Source: JBBDLF01 sp040879025 | GTDB taxonomy: Bacteria; Pseudomonadota; Gammaproteobacteria; Pseudomonadales; Pseudohongiellaceae | Length of the DNA stretch: 64,000 bases | NCBI GenBank assembly: GCA_040879025.1 | Contig: JBBDLF010000039.1 | Span: 1 to 64,000, forward strand | Direction of reading: 5' to 3' | The notes under the pieces: model-generated | Seen by the model: only the letters and a program-made list of their open reading frames with translations | Database searches by the model: none | What the model was told of the DNA's origin: nothing | Program-made: the position numbers and the translations under genes | Shown here: positions 41,773 to 51,294 of the stretch, in pieces | Numbering within the stretch: position 1 is the first letter of the stretch | How the letters are laid out: the number at the start of each line of letters is the position of its first letter

Positions 41773-43350
41773 TTGGCCAAGCAATTCACTGCGTCCCTTG
41801 AGCGGTTCGGTCTGACCAACTTTCAGAAAAACTGGTCCATTACTCGAGGCATTGAGAAGGAGAGCCTGAGGGTCACCCCCGACGGGCATATAGCCTTGTC
41901 CAGCCATCCGCTGGCCCTGGGTTCCGCCTTGTCGAACCCGTATATCACCACGGATTTCTCCGAAGCCCTGCTGGAATTCATTACCCCCACGGCCACCAGT
42001 ATTGACGCGTGTCTGCAGTGTTTGGAAAACCTGCACCGCTTCACATGCACCAACCTGGAACACGGCGAGCTGCTGTGGACTTCCAGCATGCCGTGCCCGA
42101 TGGGCAACGCCATGCAAATACCTATCGCGCGCTATGGCGGCTCCAATATCGGCCGACTGAAAACGCTCTACCGCGAAGGACTGAGCCACCGTTATGGCAG
42201 CCTGATGCAGACCATCGCCGGCATTCACTACAACTTCTCTTTACCGGAGGATTTCTGGGAGGCATTCAGGGATCAAACCGGTTTTGCCGGCCCACTCAGT
42301 GAACTGCGAACCTCGCGTTACCTGCATCTGATCCGGAATTTTCACCGATATTCCTGGTTGTTGATCTATCTGTTCGGTGCGTCGCCGGCAGCCTGCCGCT
42401 GCTTCGTCGAGGGCCGGGAGCACCTGTGGCAGGACTTTGATGCCGGCACGGTGTATCTGCCGTATGCGACCTGTCTGCGTATGAGTAATCTGGGTTATCG
42501 CAGCGAAGCCCAGCAATCCCTGTTTGTCTGTTACAACGAACTTGGCACCTACGTCGAGAGCCTGGATCAGGCTATGCGAACCCCCTATCTGCCCTACGAG
42601 CGTATCGGGGTTCAGAAGGATGGCAGACATTTGCAAATCAACAGCAATCTGCTGCAGTTGGAGAATGAATTCTACAGTTCGATTCGCCCCAAGCGGGTAT
42701 CGATCAATGGCGAACGACCACTCACCTCCCTGATCAGGGACGGCATAGAATATATCGAGGTACGCGCGCTCGACTTGAACCCCTTTCTTCCTCTGGGAAT
42801 CGATGACGAACAGATACGCTTTCTCGATACCTTCCTGCTGTACTGCCTCCTGGCGGACAGTCCACAGTGCGATGAGCGCGAGTACTTCGAAACCGCCGGA
42901 AACATCAACCGTGTGGTGGAAAGAGGGCGCCAACCGGGTCTTGAGCTGAGTCGCGGCGGAAAACCAATAAGCCTCGAGGGATGGGCGGCGAAATTGCTCG
43001 AGGACATGCAATACAGCGCCAGCCTGCTGGATTCGGGTAACGGCGATGACACTCACGATGCCAGCGTGAAGGCCCAACAGGACAAGGTTACAGACCCCGA
43101 ATCAACCCCGTCGGGCCAGATACTTCGAGCCATGCGGGATTCAAAGCAGTCGTTTTACCAGTTCTCGCTGGAACAGTCCCGCCGTCACAGGGACTACTTT
43201 CTTTCCGTGCCGCTGACTGACGCAGCCAGACAGCAGCTTCAGGATGCCAGCATCGACTCTCTGCTCCGGCAAAAACAGGCCGAGGCCGGCGATGATCAGA
43301 CCTTTGACGAGTTTCTCAAACAATGGAACTCGTACCGCGCCATCGTCTGA
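41773..43350 (+). CDS. gshA: Glutamate-cysteine ligase (proteobacterial type)
   Basis: A 525-residue enzyme joining glutamate and cysteine with ATP, the first step of glutathione synthesis. The sequence follows E. coli GshA closely in layout: GIEKESLRVTPDGHIA, YITTDFSEALLEFITP, SSMPCPMGN, GIHYNFSLPEDFW and YIEVRALDLNPFLPLGID. The start is a TTG preceded by GAGGGA; no in-frame ATG gives a full N-terminus. It follows pckA by 18 bases and may be read through from it. gshB is not in the window. Confidence 0.95.
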   Translation: MAKQFTASLERFGLTNFQKNWSITRGIEKESLRVTPDGHIALSSHPLALGSALSNPYITTDFSEALLEFITPTATSIDACLQCLENLHRFTCTNLEHGELLWTSSMPCPMGNAMQIPIARYGGSNIGRLKTLYREGLSHRYGSLMQTIAGIHYNFSLPEDFWEAFRDQTGFAGPLSELRTSRYLHLIRNFHRYSWLLIYLFGASPAACRCFVEGREHLWQDFDAGTVYLPYATCLRMSNLGYRSEAQQSLFVCYNELGTYVESLDQAMRTPYLPYERIGVQKDGRHLQINSNLLQLENEFYSSIRPKRVSINGERPLTSLIRDGIEYIEVRALDLNPFLPLGIDDEQIRFLDTFLLYCLLADSPQCDEREYFETAGNINRVVERGRQPGLELSRGGKPISLEGWAAKLLEDMQYSASLLDSGNGDDTHDASVKAQQDKVTDPESTPSGQILRAMRDSKQSFYQFSLEQSRRHRDYFLSVPLTDAARQQLQDASIDSLLRQKQAEAGDDQTFDEFLKQWNSYRAIV

Positions 43351-43501
43351 GAACGAGAGTGCGAAGGCCGCCTTGAGCTGACCCGATAGCCGTTATCCAA
43401 GAACAGGCAGGAATACCGACAAGGTTTGGTTTAGAATACGCAGGCGCTCGGACTGAGACCAGTCCAAACATTAGGCCGCAAACACGACAGACCAGGACCC
43501 C

Positions 43502-44005
43502 ATGATGCAAGTTCCAAGTTCCAGAACCCTTAATTTCATCATATTCGCAGTGTGCGTATCGACAATCGGCGTTGCGCTGTACATGGAGCACGTCATGTTG
43601 CTCTCGCCCTGCGGCCTGTGTATTACACAGCGGGTTTTTGTGATACTGGTGGGCTTTACCTGCCTTGCATCCGCCATCCATAATCCGGGACCGCAGGGCA
43701 CCCGAACCTATGCGTTCGCGGCGGCATCCCTGTGCGTCTTCGGGAGTTATTTCGCCGGGCGCCAGATCTGGTTGCAACATCTGCCGGAAGACCAGGTTCC
43801 TGCCTGCGGTCCCGGGCTCGGTTATATCTACGAAAATTTCCCGCTCATCGAGACGCTTGATTTTCTGCTTGTCGGGGACGGTAACTGCGCCGAGGTGCAA
43901 TGGCGCTTTCTGGGGCTGTTGTCCATTCCTGAGCTGGCCATGATTGCCTTCGCGGTACTGTTCGCAACCTCTCTGTTCATTGCGTTCCGCCGTCGGCCGG
44001 CCTGA
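43502..44005 (+). CDS. dsbB: Disulfide bond formation protein DsbB
   Basis: A 167-residue inner-membrane protein with four helices. Its first periplasmic loop carries the quinone-linked Cys pair PCGLC (about 38-42) and the second loop the pair formed by PACGPGLGYI and GDGNCAEVQW, as in DsbB, which reoxidises DsbA and passes electrons to quinones. Two ATG codons occur in tandem at the start. It is convergent with the TVP38-reductase fusion gene; dsbA is not in the window. Confidence 0.92.
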   Translation: MMQVPSSRTLNFIIFAVCVSTIGVALYMEHVMLLSPCGLCITQRVFVILVGFTCLASAIHNPGPQGTRTYAFAAASLCVFGSYFAGRQIWLQHLPEDQVPACGPGLGYIYENFPLIETLDFLLVGDGNCAEVQWRFLGLLSIPELAMIAFAVLFATSLFIAFRRRPA

Positions 44006-44012
44006 CGGCTCG

Positions 44013-46187
44013 TCACGAATCCTCCTGTTCTCTTTTCACCTTTCTGTGCCAGCGGAAATATTTCTCCAGCAGCGGAAACCATTTTTTCGGCAAGCGCTGA
44101 CTTCGCCATGCATTGGCGACAAAACGATTGGCTTCGAGCATCGTGGGGTAAATATGGGTGGTGGCGGCGATTTTTTTCAGGCCCAGCTTATGTGTCATGG
44201 CCAGCACAAACTCGCCTATTAGCTCACCCGCATGTTCACCGACAATTGTGGCACCCAGAATCCGGTCTTTTCCCGGCACAGTCAGCACTTTGATAAAACC
44301 GTGCGCTTCGCCATCCGCTATGGCCCGGTCCAGGTCGTCGATTCCAAAACGGGTCACTTCGTACCCGGTTTCGGATTCCACAGCTTCGCGCTCATTTAAT
44401 CCGACGCGTGCCACTTCAGGATCGATAAACGTGGCTGCCGGCACAACACGGTAGTCGGCGCGGGATTTTTTCAACCAGCCAATCAGGGCATTGAGCGAGG
44501 CGTACCAGGCTTGAAAGGAAGCCATGTGGGTAAACTGGTAAGGCCCGGCGACATCGCCGCAGGCGAAAATATTGGGGAAAGCGGTTTGCATCGACTCATC
44601 CACCAGCACCGCACCCTGTTCGGTAAGCGGCATATCGAGTTCTTCAAGGCCAAACCCCGTTACATTGGGTTTACGTCCCACCGCAATCAGTACGCGATCG
44701 AATGCGATGCGCAGCGTTTCGCCTTTATGTTCGGCCTCCATCACCCCGCCGTGTAGGATATCGCTATCTGGATTACCGATGAAGCGTACTACGCGATGAC
44801 CGGTGAGTACTCTGATTCCCTCGTGCGTGAATCGCTCCACTACCGCTGCGGCAACATCCTCGTCTTCTCGCGGCAGTAACTGCTCAGCCTGGTCAACCAG
44901 GGTCACATCAGCACCGAGATTATTGAACGCCTGGGCCAATTCGCAGCCGATGGGTCCACCACCGACAACCAGCAGCCGCGACGGAAGTTCAAGCATCGAC
45001 CAGACGGTATCGGATGTCAGGTACGCTATCTCATCAAGCCCGGGTATGGGCGGCACGAACGGTGACGCCCCGGTGGCGATAATGATTGATCGAGTGGTGA
45101 TCGTGCGGCCGTTTACGGTAACGGCATAGGGTGAAATAATTTTCGCCTCTCCGCCAATGCACTCAACACCGAGCGAGGTATACCTTTCCACGGAGTCATG
45201 GGGCTCAATCCGCCTGATGACCTCCCGGATACGGTCCATCACAGCGGGAAAATCCGTTACTGCCGCCCCGGTCTGGATGCCAAACCTGCCGGCCTCACGA
45301 ATGGTCGCGGCAACCCGGCCACTGCGAATCAGGCTTTTACTCGGTACACAGCCGGTATTGAGGCAGTCGCCCCCCATCTTATGCTTCTCAATCAGAATAA
45401 CGCGGGCTTTGGCTCCCGCGGCGATCAGGGAAGCCACCAATCCTGCCGAGCCGGCACCGATGACGACCACGTTGGCATCAAATTCTGCCGGTGTTTCGTA
45501 GCGGCGCAGCACTCTGCCGCGTCGCAGTGCCTCCACCAGCAAACGCCCGGCAAGCGGAAGCAGTCCGAGCAGGGCGATGGAAAAGAGAACCGACCCACTC
45601 ACCAGGCCGTTCAAAGAGGTGATCTGACCCAGTTCGCTACCTGCATTGACGTAAACAAGCGTCGCCGGCAGCATCCCCAACTGACTGATCAGGTAAAAAC
45701 TGCGGACACTGATCGGCGTTATACCCATCAGCAAATTCACGACAAAAAACGGGAACAAGGGCACCATGCGCAAACTGAACAAGAAGAAGTTGCCATCCTT
45801 TTCCATGCCCCGGTTGATCGGGCCGAGATAGCGCCTGAACCGGTGCTGTACCCAGTCCCGCAACAGCAACCGGGAAAACAGGAAGGCAATGGTGCCGCCG
45901 ATGGTGCTGGCGAATGACACCAGTATGGCGCCCCAGAACAACCCGAATACGGCTCCACCGGCCAACGTAACCAGCGTGGCTGCCGGAAGCGCCAGAGCCG
46001 CGACCAGCAAATAGATCAAGAAATAGGCCAGGGCCGCCACGACAAAATGTTCATCGGTATACTGCTGGATAATACCCAGCCGTGATTGGATGGACTCCAG
46101 GGTCAGGAACCGCCCAAGATCAAGACCAATGTAAAGAATGACGGCCGCCACGATGAGCAGTGCGGCAATGGTTCTGGCTTTTGTCAC
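44013..46187 (-). CDS. TVP38/DedA-like membrane domain fused to disulfide reductase
   Basis: A 724-residue protein. Residues 1-230 form a TVP38/TMEM64 (VTT) membrane domain with about six helices (LPAATLVTLAGGAVFGLFWG, FRLLRMVPLFPFFVVN-like motif). Residues about 240-724 are a complete mercuric-reductase-type flavoprotein: FAD site VVIGAGSAGLVAS, redox pair CLNTGCVPSK (Cys near 275 and 280), NAD(P)H site VVGGGPIGCEL, ACGDVAGP, and a dimer domain with HIYPTM. The GTG start follows AGAAGG; the frame continues upstream but that part overlaps the hemB promoter. The fusion recurs in other bacteria; its substrate is unknown and mercury is not implied. Confidence 0.88.
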   Translation of the reverse strand: MTKARTIAALLIVAAVILYIGLDLGRFLTLESIQSRLGIIQQYTDEHFVVAALAYFLIYLLVAALALPAATLVTLAGGAVFGLFWGAILVSFASTIGGTIAFLFSRLLLRDWVQHRFRRYLGPINRGMEKDGNFFLFSLRMVPLFPFFVVNLLMGITPISVRSFYLISQLGMLPATLVYVNAGSELGQITSLNGLVSGSVLFSIALLGLLPLAGRLLVEALRRGRVLRRYETPAEFDANVVVIGAGSAGLVASLIAAGAKARVILIEKHKMGGDCLNTGCVPSKSLIRSGRVAATIREAGRFGIQTGAAVTDFPAVMDRIREVIRRIEPHDSVERYTSLGVECIGGEAKIISPYAVTVNGRTITTRSIIIATGASPFVPPIPGLDEIAYLTSDTVWSMLELPSRLLVVGGGPIGCELAQAFNNLGADVTLVDQAEQLLPREDEDVAAAVVERFTHEGIRVLTGHRVVRFIGNPDSDILHGGVMEAEHKGETLRIAFDRVLIAVGRKPNVTGFGLEELDMPLTEQGAVLVDESMQTAFPNIFACGDVAGPYQFTHMASFQAWYASLNALIGWLKKSRADYRVVPAATFIDPEVARVGLNEREAVESETGYEVTRFGIDDLDRAIADGEAHGFIKVLTVPGKDRILGATIVGEHAGELIGEFVLAMTHKLGLKKIAATTHIYPTMLEANRFVANAWRSQRLPKKWFPLLEKYFRWHRKVKREQEDS

Positions 46188-46254
46188 GAGTGAGCCTTCT
46201 GGTGTGTCTGTTGTCCGACGGCTGTTCACCGGGCGTTGTTGGCCAGGCGCCATT

Positions 46255-46276
46255 CCAGGGAGCCTCTGAACAACTC
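46255..46276. repeat. Short dispersed repeat, copy 2
   Basis: Core GGGAGCCTCTGAACAACT preceded by CCA. The copy at 54616 differs at one base over 21 positions. It lies in the gap between the reductase fusion and hemB. It may be an IS-end footprint. Confidence 0.5.
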
Positions 46277-46445
46277 TATGACCGCTTTGGCCTTCAGCCG
46301 ATTTCGCTGGTGAGGCGCGGCGCTCCAATGCAGCGTTCCGTGCATTATTCCGTTTGTTGATGGAAATTGATATGTTATAACCGTTTCGCGTTCGCGCTGC
46401 CTCCGCGGCGTCCACCCTCAAGCCAAGACTTACCGGAGAACCCGA

Positions 46446-47456
46446 TTGACCCACTCCGATTTCAATCGCAGATTTCCCGCAACCCGGATGCGCCGGATGC
46501 GCCGGGACGATTTCAGCCGACGCCTGATGCGCGAGTCCCGGCTGTCCACGGATAATCTTATCTATCCCGTTTTTATTGTGGAGGGAGAAAAACAACGCCA
46601 GCCGATTGGCTCCATGCCGGGTATTTTCCGCCTGAGCATCGATGAACTTGTGACAGAAGCCCGTGAACTGGTGGATCTCGGCATCCCCGCGCTAGCGCTC
46701 TTCCCCTGCCCGGACAGCAGCAGAAAAACCGAAGACGGCAAGGAAGCGTGGAATCCTCAGGGTCTGGTGCAGACGGCGGTGCGCGAACTGAAGAAAGCCT
46801 GCCCGCAGCTGGGCGTGATAACAGACGCGGCACTGGACCCGTACACCACTCACGGGCAGGATGGATTGCTGGATGCCAAGGGGTATGTGCTGAATGACGA
46901 GACGGTCGAGGTGTTGACCAGGCAGGCGCTTTCCCACGCCGAGGCGGGCGCCGATATTATCGCTCCTTCGGATATGATGGACGGGCGTATCGGAGCAATT
47001 CGCCACGCCCTGGAAGAAAACCGTCATATTCATACCCGGATTCTGGCCTACTCAGCGAAATACGCCTCCGCGTACTACGGTCCTTTTCGGGATGCGGTAG
47101 GCTCGGGGGGGAGCCTGGGCAGCGGGAATAAAGCCACCTATCAGATGGATGTGGCCAACAGCGACGAAGCCTGCCGGGAAGTGGGGCTGGATCTGGCCGA
47201 AGGCGCCGATATGGTGATGGTGAAGCCTGGCATGCCCTACCTGGATATCGTCAGCCGAATCAAGCGTGAGTTCGGGGTGCCGACGTTCGTCTACCAGGTC
47301 AGCGGCGAGTATGCGATGCATATGGCCGCAAGCGAACAAGGCTGGCTACAGGAAAATGCCGTTATGCTGGAGTCTCTGTTGTGTATAAAACGCGCGGGGG
47401 CCGATGCGATTCTGACCTATTTTGCGAAGCGAGCCGCGGTGTTGTTACAAAGTTGA
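46446..47456 (+). CDS. hemB: Delta-aminolevulinic acid dehydratase (porphobilinogen synthase)
   Basis: A 336-residue enzyme condensing two aminolevulinate molecules to porphobilinogen. The catalytic lysines are in AYSAKYASAYYGPFR and MVKPGMPYLD. The metal site segment is DAALDPYTTHGQDG, without the Cys triad of zinc enzymes, so it is the magnesium type common in pseudomonads. The start is a TTG after GGAGAA; the upstream residues RFPATRMRRMRRDDFSRR are typical of the family and support this start over an inner ATG. It is divergent from the reductase fusion. Confidence 0.95.
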   Translation: MTHSDFNRRFPATRMRRMRRDDFSRRLMRESRLSTDNLIYPVFIVEGEKQRQPIGSMPGIFRLSIDELVTEARELVDLGIPALALFPCPDSSRKTEDGKEAWNPQGLVQTAVRELKKACPQLGVITDAALDPYTTHGQDGLLDAKGYVLNDETVEVLTRQALSHAEAGADIIAPSDMMDGRIGAIRHALEENRHIHTRILAYSAKYASAYYGPFRDAVGSGGSLGSGNKATYQMDVANSDEACREVGLDLAEGADMVMVKPGMPYLDIVSRIKREFGVPTFVYQVSGEYAMHMAASEQGWLQENAVMLESLLCIKRAGADAILTYFAKRAAVLLQS

Positions 47457-47616
47457 AGTGCGCATTGCGATGAGCGATGGCGACAATTCCTACTTGAATC
47501 CTCAGGTTTAGGCCTTATTATACTTACTTGGGTCTTGGGACTGGGCCGTAAGACAGGCTGCTTCTTCCTGTCTTCCTGTCGCCAAACGCCACATTAACGA
47601 ACCAAAGGAATTTCGC

Positions 47617-47943
47617 ATGAGCGACACTATCGTTCACACCTCAGATGACAGTTTTGAACAGGATGTGCTGCAGGCCGACAAGCCGGTACTGGTGGATTTT
47701 TGGGCGGAGTGGTGCGGACCCTGCAAAATGATCGCACCTGTACTTGAAGAGCTGGCGGATGAGTACGATGGCAAGCTCAAGATTTGCAAGATGGACGTGG
47801 ACAAAAACAAGGAAACAGCACCCAAATACGGCATTCGGGGTATCCCCACGCTGATCATTTTCAACAACGGATCAGTAGCCGGCACCAAGGTCGGCGCCTT
47901 GTCCAAGTCCCAATTGGCGGCATTTGTGGACAGCGTAATCTAG
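47617..47943 (+). CDS. trxA: Thioredoxin 1
   Basis: A 108-residue thioredoxin with the active site WCGPC at about 32-36, cis-Pro in RGIPTLIIF and the usual fold from DSFEQDVLQ to the C-terminal helix. It reduces protein disulfides in the cytoplasm with electrons from thioredoxin reductase. AAAGGAA precedes the ATG. It is followed by rho after a 503-base gap and then ubiD, the conserved gammaproteobacterial trxA-rho-ubiD order. Confidence 0.96.
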   Translation: MSDTIVHTSDDSFEQDVLQADKPVLVDFWAEWCGPCKMIAPVLEELADEYDGKLKICKMDVDKNKETAPKYGIRGIPTLIIFNNGSVAGTKVGALSKSQLAAFVDSVI

Positions 47944-48350
47944 GGCTCCCGCTTTTGGCGCGACGGCGGCAATACCCGAACATTCGCCCGGATTTTTCAG
48001 TAACACGATCAATTAATCCATTAAAGAGCAAATAATTCTGGACTAAGCCAAAAACTCGTTCTATATTGGGAACAGTCGTCGCGGCGGGCCTGCGATATAG
48101 CGAAACGTAACAATCCTGTTGGTAACGAACCCGGCGAATATCAGTTACCCGGGCATGCAAGTCCCAGCGAGACAATCCTAAAAAACAATTTTCGGACCTG
48201 GGTAACCTTCCCTGGATTCCGGACACAGCTAACGCAACGACAAGAACTTACCTGACTCTTAAACGAAACTCTTAATATTCGCTTCTCTGCAATCCTGTTA
48301 ACGCAAGAACGAGTTTTTCGTGGTTCTGAATTTTTAAACCCAGATCACCC

Positions 48351-48446
48351 AGTTTAGATCCGACAACACGGGTCCTTATACCGATCCGACAACCTCAACC
48401 GGCCTAACCGCTCACCTTCCCCTTACCTTCAGAAAACACTACCGCT
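48351..48446 (+). promoter_or_regulatory. C-rich rho leader, possible rut site
   Basis: The 503-base trxA-rho gap holds no gene. Its last 96 bases are C-rich and G-poor, with the word GATCCGACAAC repeated at 48357 and 48383 and a long pyrimidine-rich run up to the start codon. Rho binds such unstructured C-rich RNA, and rho genes are often autoregulated by termination in the leader. The role here is inferred from composition. Confidence 0.45.
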
Positions 48447-49706
48447 ATGAATTTAACCGAACTGAAACAGAAGCCTATTGCCGAACTTTTAACCACCGCC
48501 GCAGAAATGGGCCTGGAAAATCTTTCACGAACCCGCAAGCAGGACATTATCTTCGTTATACTGAAAAAGCACGCGAAGAACGGCGAAGATATCTACGGTG
48601 ATGGTGTGTTGGAAATACTGCAGGACGGTTTCGGTTTCCTGCGTTCCGCAGACTCTTCCTATCTCGCCGGCCCCGACGACATTTACGTTTCACCCAGCCA
48701 GATCCGCCGCTTCAATCTCCGGACGGGCGACACGGTGGCGGGAAAGATTCGGCCGCCAAAGGATGGAGAACGTTATTTTGCCCTGCTGAAAATCTCCGAA
48801 ATCAACTACAGCAAGCCCGAAGATTCCAAAAGCAAAATTCTGTTTGAAAACCTCACTCCGCTCTTTCCCCAGGAACGTCTCAAGCTTGAAGTGGGCAATG
48901 GCAGTACCGAAGACTTGAGTTCGCGGGTTATCGACCTGACGGCGCCTATTGGCAAGGGCCAGCGTGGACTGATCGTATCACCGCCAAAGGCCGGCAAGAC
49001 CCTTATCCTTCAAAACATGGCGCAGTCTATTGTGCGAAATAATCCGGAGTGTCGACTGATTGTTCTACTTATCGACGAGCGTCCGGAAGAAGTCACGGAA
49101 ATGCAACGTTCAGTGCGGGGCGAAGTAGTCGCCAGCACATTCGATGAACCACCCACGCGCCATGTTCAGGTTGCCGAGATGGTTATTGAAAAAGCCAAGC
49201 GCCTCGTGGAGCACAAGGAAGACGTGGTTATATTGCTGGACTCAATTACGCGGCTTGCTCGCGCATACAACACAATTGTTCCATCGTCAGGCAAGGTACT
49301 CACGGGCGGTGTTGACGCTCATGCTCTTGAGCGTCCGAAGCGCTTTTTCGGCGCGGCGAGGAACCTGGAGGAAGGCGGCAGTTTGACCATTATTGCCACC
49401 GCGCTTGTCGAAACCGGTTCAAAAATGGACGAGGTGATTTACGAAGAATTCAAGGGCACCGGCAACATGGAACTACATCTGGACCGCAAAATGGCGGAAA
49501 AGCGGGTCTACCCCGCCATCAACGTACGCCGGTCAGGAACCCGTCGGGAAGATCTTCTTACCACCGAGGAAGAATTGCAGCGCATGTGGATACTGCGAAA
49601 ACTGCTCACGTCAATGGAAGACGTGCAAGCAACCGAATTCATGCTGGACAAGCTCAAGGACACCAAAACCAACGAAGAATTTTTCAATTCGATGAAAAGA
49701 AAATAA
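48447..49706 (+). CDS. rho: Transcription termination factor Rho
   Basis: A 419-residue RNA-dependent hexameric helicase. It has the N-terminal helical bundle (LTELKQKPIAELL), the primary RNA-binding cold-shock-like domain (GDGVLEILQDGFGFLRS, IYVSPSQIRRFNL), Walker A PPKAGKTLILQN, Walker B VVILLDSITRLARAYN, and Q- and R-loops including SGKVLTGGVDA and TGNMELHLDRKMAEKRVYPA. Length and motifs match E. coli Rho throughout, with no insertion domain. Confidence 0.98.
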   Translation: MNLTELKQKPIAELLTTAAEMGLENLSRTRKQDIIFVILKKHAKNGEDIYGDGVLEILQDGFGFLRSADSSYLAGPDDIYVSPSQIRRFNLRTGDTVAGKIRPPKDGERYFALLKISEINYSKPEDSKSKILFENLTPLFPQERLKLEVGNGSTEDLSSRVIDLTAPIGKGQRGLIVSPPKAGKTLILQNMAQSIVRNNPECRLIVLLIDERPEEVTEMQRSVRGEVVASTFDEPPTRHVQVAEMVIEKAKRLVEHKEDVVILLDSITRLARAYNTIVPSSGKVLTGGVDAHALERPKRFFGAARNLEEGGSLTIIATALVETGSKMDEVIYEEFKGTGNMELHLDRKMAEKRVYPAINVRRSGTRREDLLTTEEELQRMWILRKLLTSMEDVQATEFMLDKLKDTKTNEEFFNSMKRK

Positions 49707-49808
49707 TTGCCCCGCCGCATTAACAGGCTGTTAACATGAACCTGCGTTTTGTTTTGTCACGGGCCTCCATGGCGTTCGACTTCCCTCCCGCGTTGTTTTG
49801 GCCGACTT

Positions 49809-51281
49809 ATGTCCTTTAAGGATCTGCGGGAATTTATCTTGCTGCTGGAACAGAAGCAGGAACTGACCCGAGTTCAAACCGAAGTTGATCCCTGCCTCGA
49901 AGTCACGGAAATTTGTGACCGCACCCTCCGGGCCAACGGTCCGGCTCTGCTGTTCGAGCACCCTAAAAACTCTACTATCCCAATGCTCGCGAACCTGTTT
50001 GGCAACACCCGTCGCATCGCGCTGGCAATGGGCCAGGAAGATCTTGAGGGGCTACGGGACGTGGGCAGGTTGCTGGCCTTTCTGAAAGAGCCGACACCGC
50101 CTACAGGCTGGAAAGACTTGTGGGAGAAGCTGCCTGGTTATCGCCAGGTACTCAATATCGCCCCGAACGTAAAAAAATCCGCCCCCTGCCAACAAAATAT
50201 AGTAGAAGGCAACGATGTCGATTTGTCGATGTTGCCGATTCAGACATGCTGGCCGGAGGACAAGGCGCCGTTGGTCACCTGGCCTCTGGTCATTACCCGG
50301 GGACCGGAAAAGGAACGGCAGAATCTGGGCATTTACCGCATGCAACTGCTCGACCGGAACAAACTCATTATGCGCTGGTTGTCGCATCGCGGGGGCGCGC
50401 TCGATTTCAGGGCCTGGCAAGCGAAAAGCCCGGGCGAACCATTTCCGGTTTCTGTCGCGATTGGTGCTGATCCCGCGACCATTCTCGCCACAGTGACGCC
50501 GATACCGGATACGCTTTCCGAATACGCTTTCGCGGGATTGTTGCGCGGCAGCAAAAGCGAAGTCGTCACATCAATAGGCAATAATCTGCAGGTTCCCGCC
50601 TCGGCTGAGTTTGTGCTGGAAGGGGTCATCCATCCGGATGAATGCGCGGATGAGGGGCCATTTGGCGATCATACGGGCTACTATAATGAAGTGGAGAAAT
50701 TCCCCGTATTTACCGTACAGCGCATTACCCATCGCGATGCACCGATTTATCACAGCACCTATACCGGACGTCCGCCTGACGAACCCGCCATGCTTGGGGT
50801 CGCACTGAACGAGGTGTTTATCCCCTTGCTACAGAAACAATACCCGGAAATTATTGATTTCTACCTGCCGCCGGAGGGCTGCTCCTACCGGCTGGCGGTA
50901 GTCAGCATCCGTAAGCAATATGCAGGCCACGCGAAGCGGGTCATGATGGGGGTCTGGTCTTTTCTGCGGCAATTCATGTACACCAAATACGTTATCGTGA
51001 CGGACGATGACGTCAATGTGCGTGAGTGGAAAGATGTTATCTGGGCGATAACCACGCGCATGGATCCCTTGCGCGACACAGTGCTGATCGACAACACACC
51101 CATTGACTATCTGGACTTCGCCTCTCCGGTTTCCGGACTTGGATCAAAAATGGGAATGGACGCTACCCGCAAATGGCCTGGCGAGACCTCACGTGTATGG
51201 GGCCGGCCTATCGCGATGAACACGGAAGTAAAGAAACGGATCGACAGTATCTGGAACGACCTGGGCATCGATCAGACTTGA
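49809..51281 (+). CDS. ubiD: 3-octaprenyl-4-hydroxybenzoate carboxy-lyase UbiD
   Basis: A 490-residue prenylated-FMN-dependent decarboxylase of ubiquinone synthesis. Family motifs are MSFKDLREFILLLEQ, GIYRMQLLDRNKLIMRW, FGDHTGYY and the catalytic-region REWKDVIWAITTRMDP. It needs the flavin prenyltransferase UbiX, not encoded in this window. The frame extends upstream, but the ATG giving MSFKDL matches the family N-terminus. It is third in the trxA-rho-ubiD set and convergent with hemD. Confidence 0.95.
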   Translation: MSFKDLREFILLLEQKQELTRVQTEVDPCLEVTEICDRTLRANGPALLFEHPKNSTIPMLANLFGNTRRIALAMGQEDLEGLRDVGRLLAFLKEPTPPTGWKDLWEKLPGYRQVLNIAPNVKKSAPCQQNIVEGNDVDLSMLPIQTCWPEDKAPLVTWPLVITRGPEKERQNLGIYRMQLLDRNKLIMRWLSHRGGALDFRAWQAKSPGEPFPVSVAIGADPATILATVTPIPDTLSEYAFAGLLRGSKSEVVTSIGNNLQVPASAEFVLEGVIHPDECADEGPFGDHTGYYNEVEKFPVFTVQRITHRDAPIYHSTYTGRPPDEPAMLGVALNEVFIPLLQKQYPEIIDFYLPPEGCSYRLAVVSIRKQYAGHAKRVMMGVWSFLRQFMYTKYVIVTDDDVNVREWKDVIWAITTRMDPLRDTVLIDNTPIDYLDFASPVSGLGSKMGMDATRKWPGETSRVWGRPIAMNTEVKKRIDSIWNDLGIDQT

Positions 51282-51294
51282 GAGCGGAGCTCGG

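Noticed and set aside
45198..45917. 239-codon plus-strand frame antisense to the disulfide reductase fusion
   Set aside because: Shadow of the flavoprotein gene; composition rich in Gln, His and Arg and no family match.
44013..46187. Mercury resistance (merA) annotation
   Set aside because: The flavoprotein half is mercuric-reductase-like, but there is no N-terminal heavy-metal domain and no mer genes nearby.
46188..46595. Upstream extension of the TVP38-reductase fusion by over 130 residues
   Set aside because: The extra sequence is low in conserved-looking residues and runs across the hemB promoter and start; the GTG at 46187 with AGAAGG is the better start.
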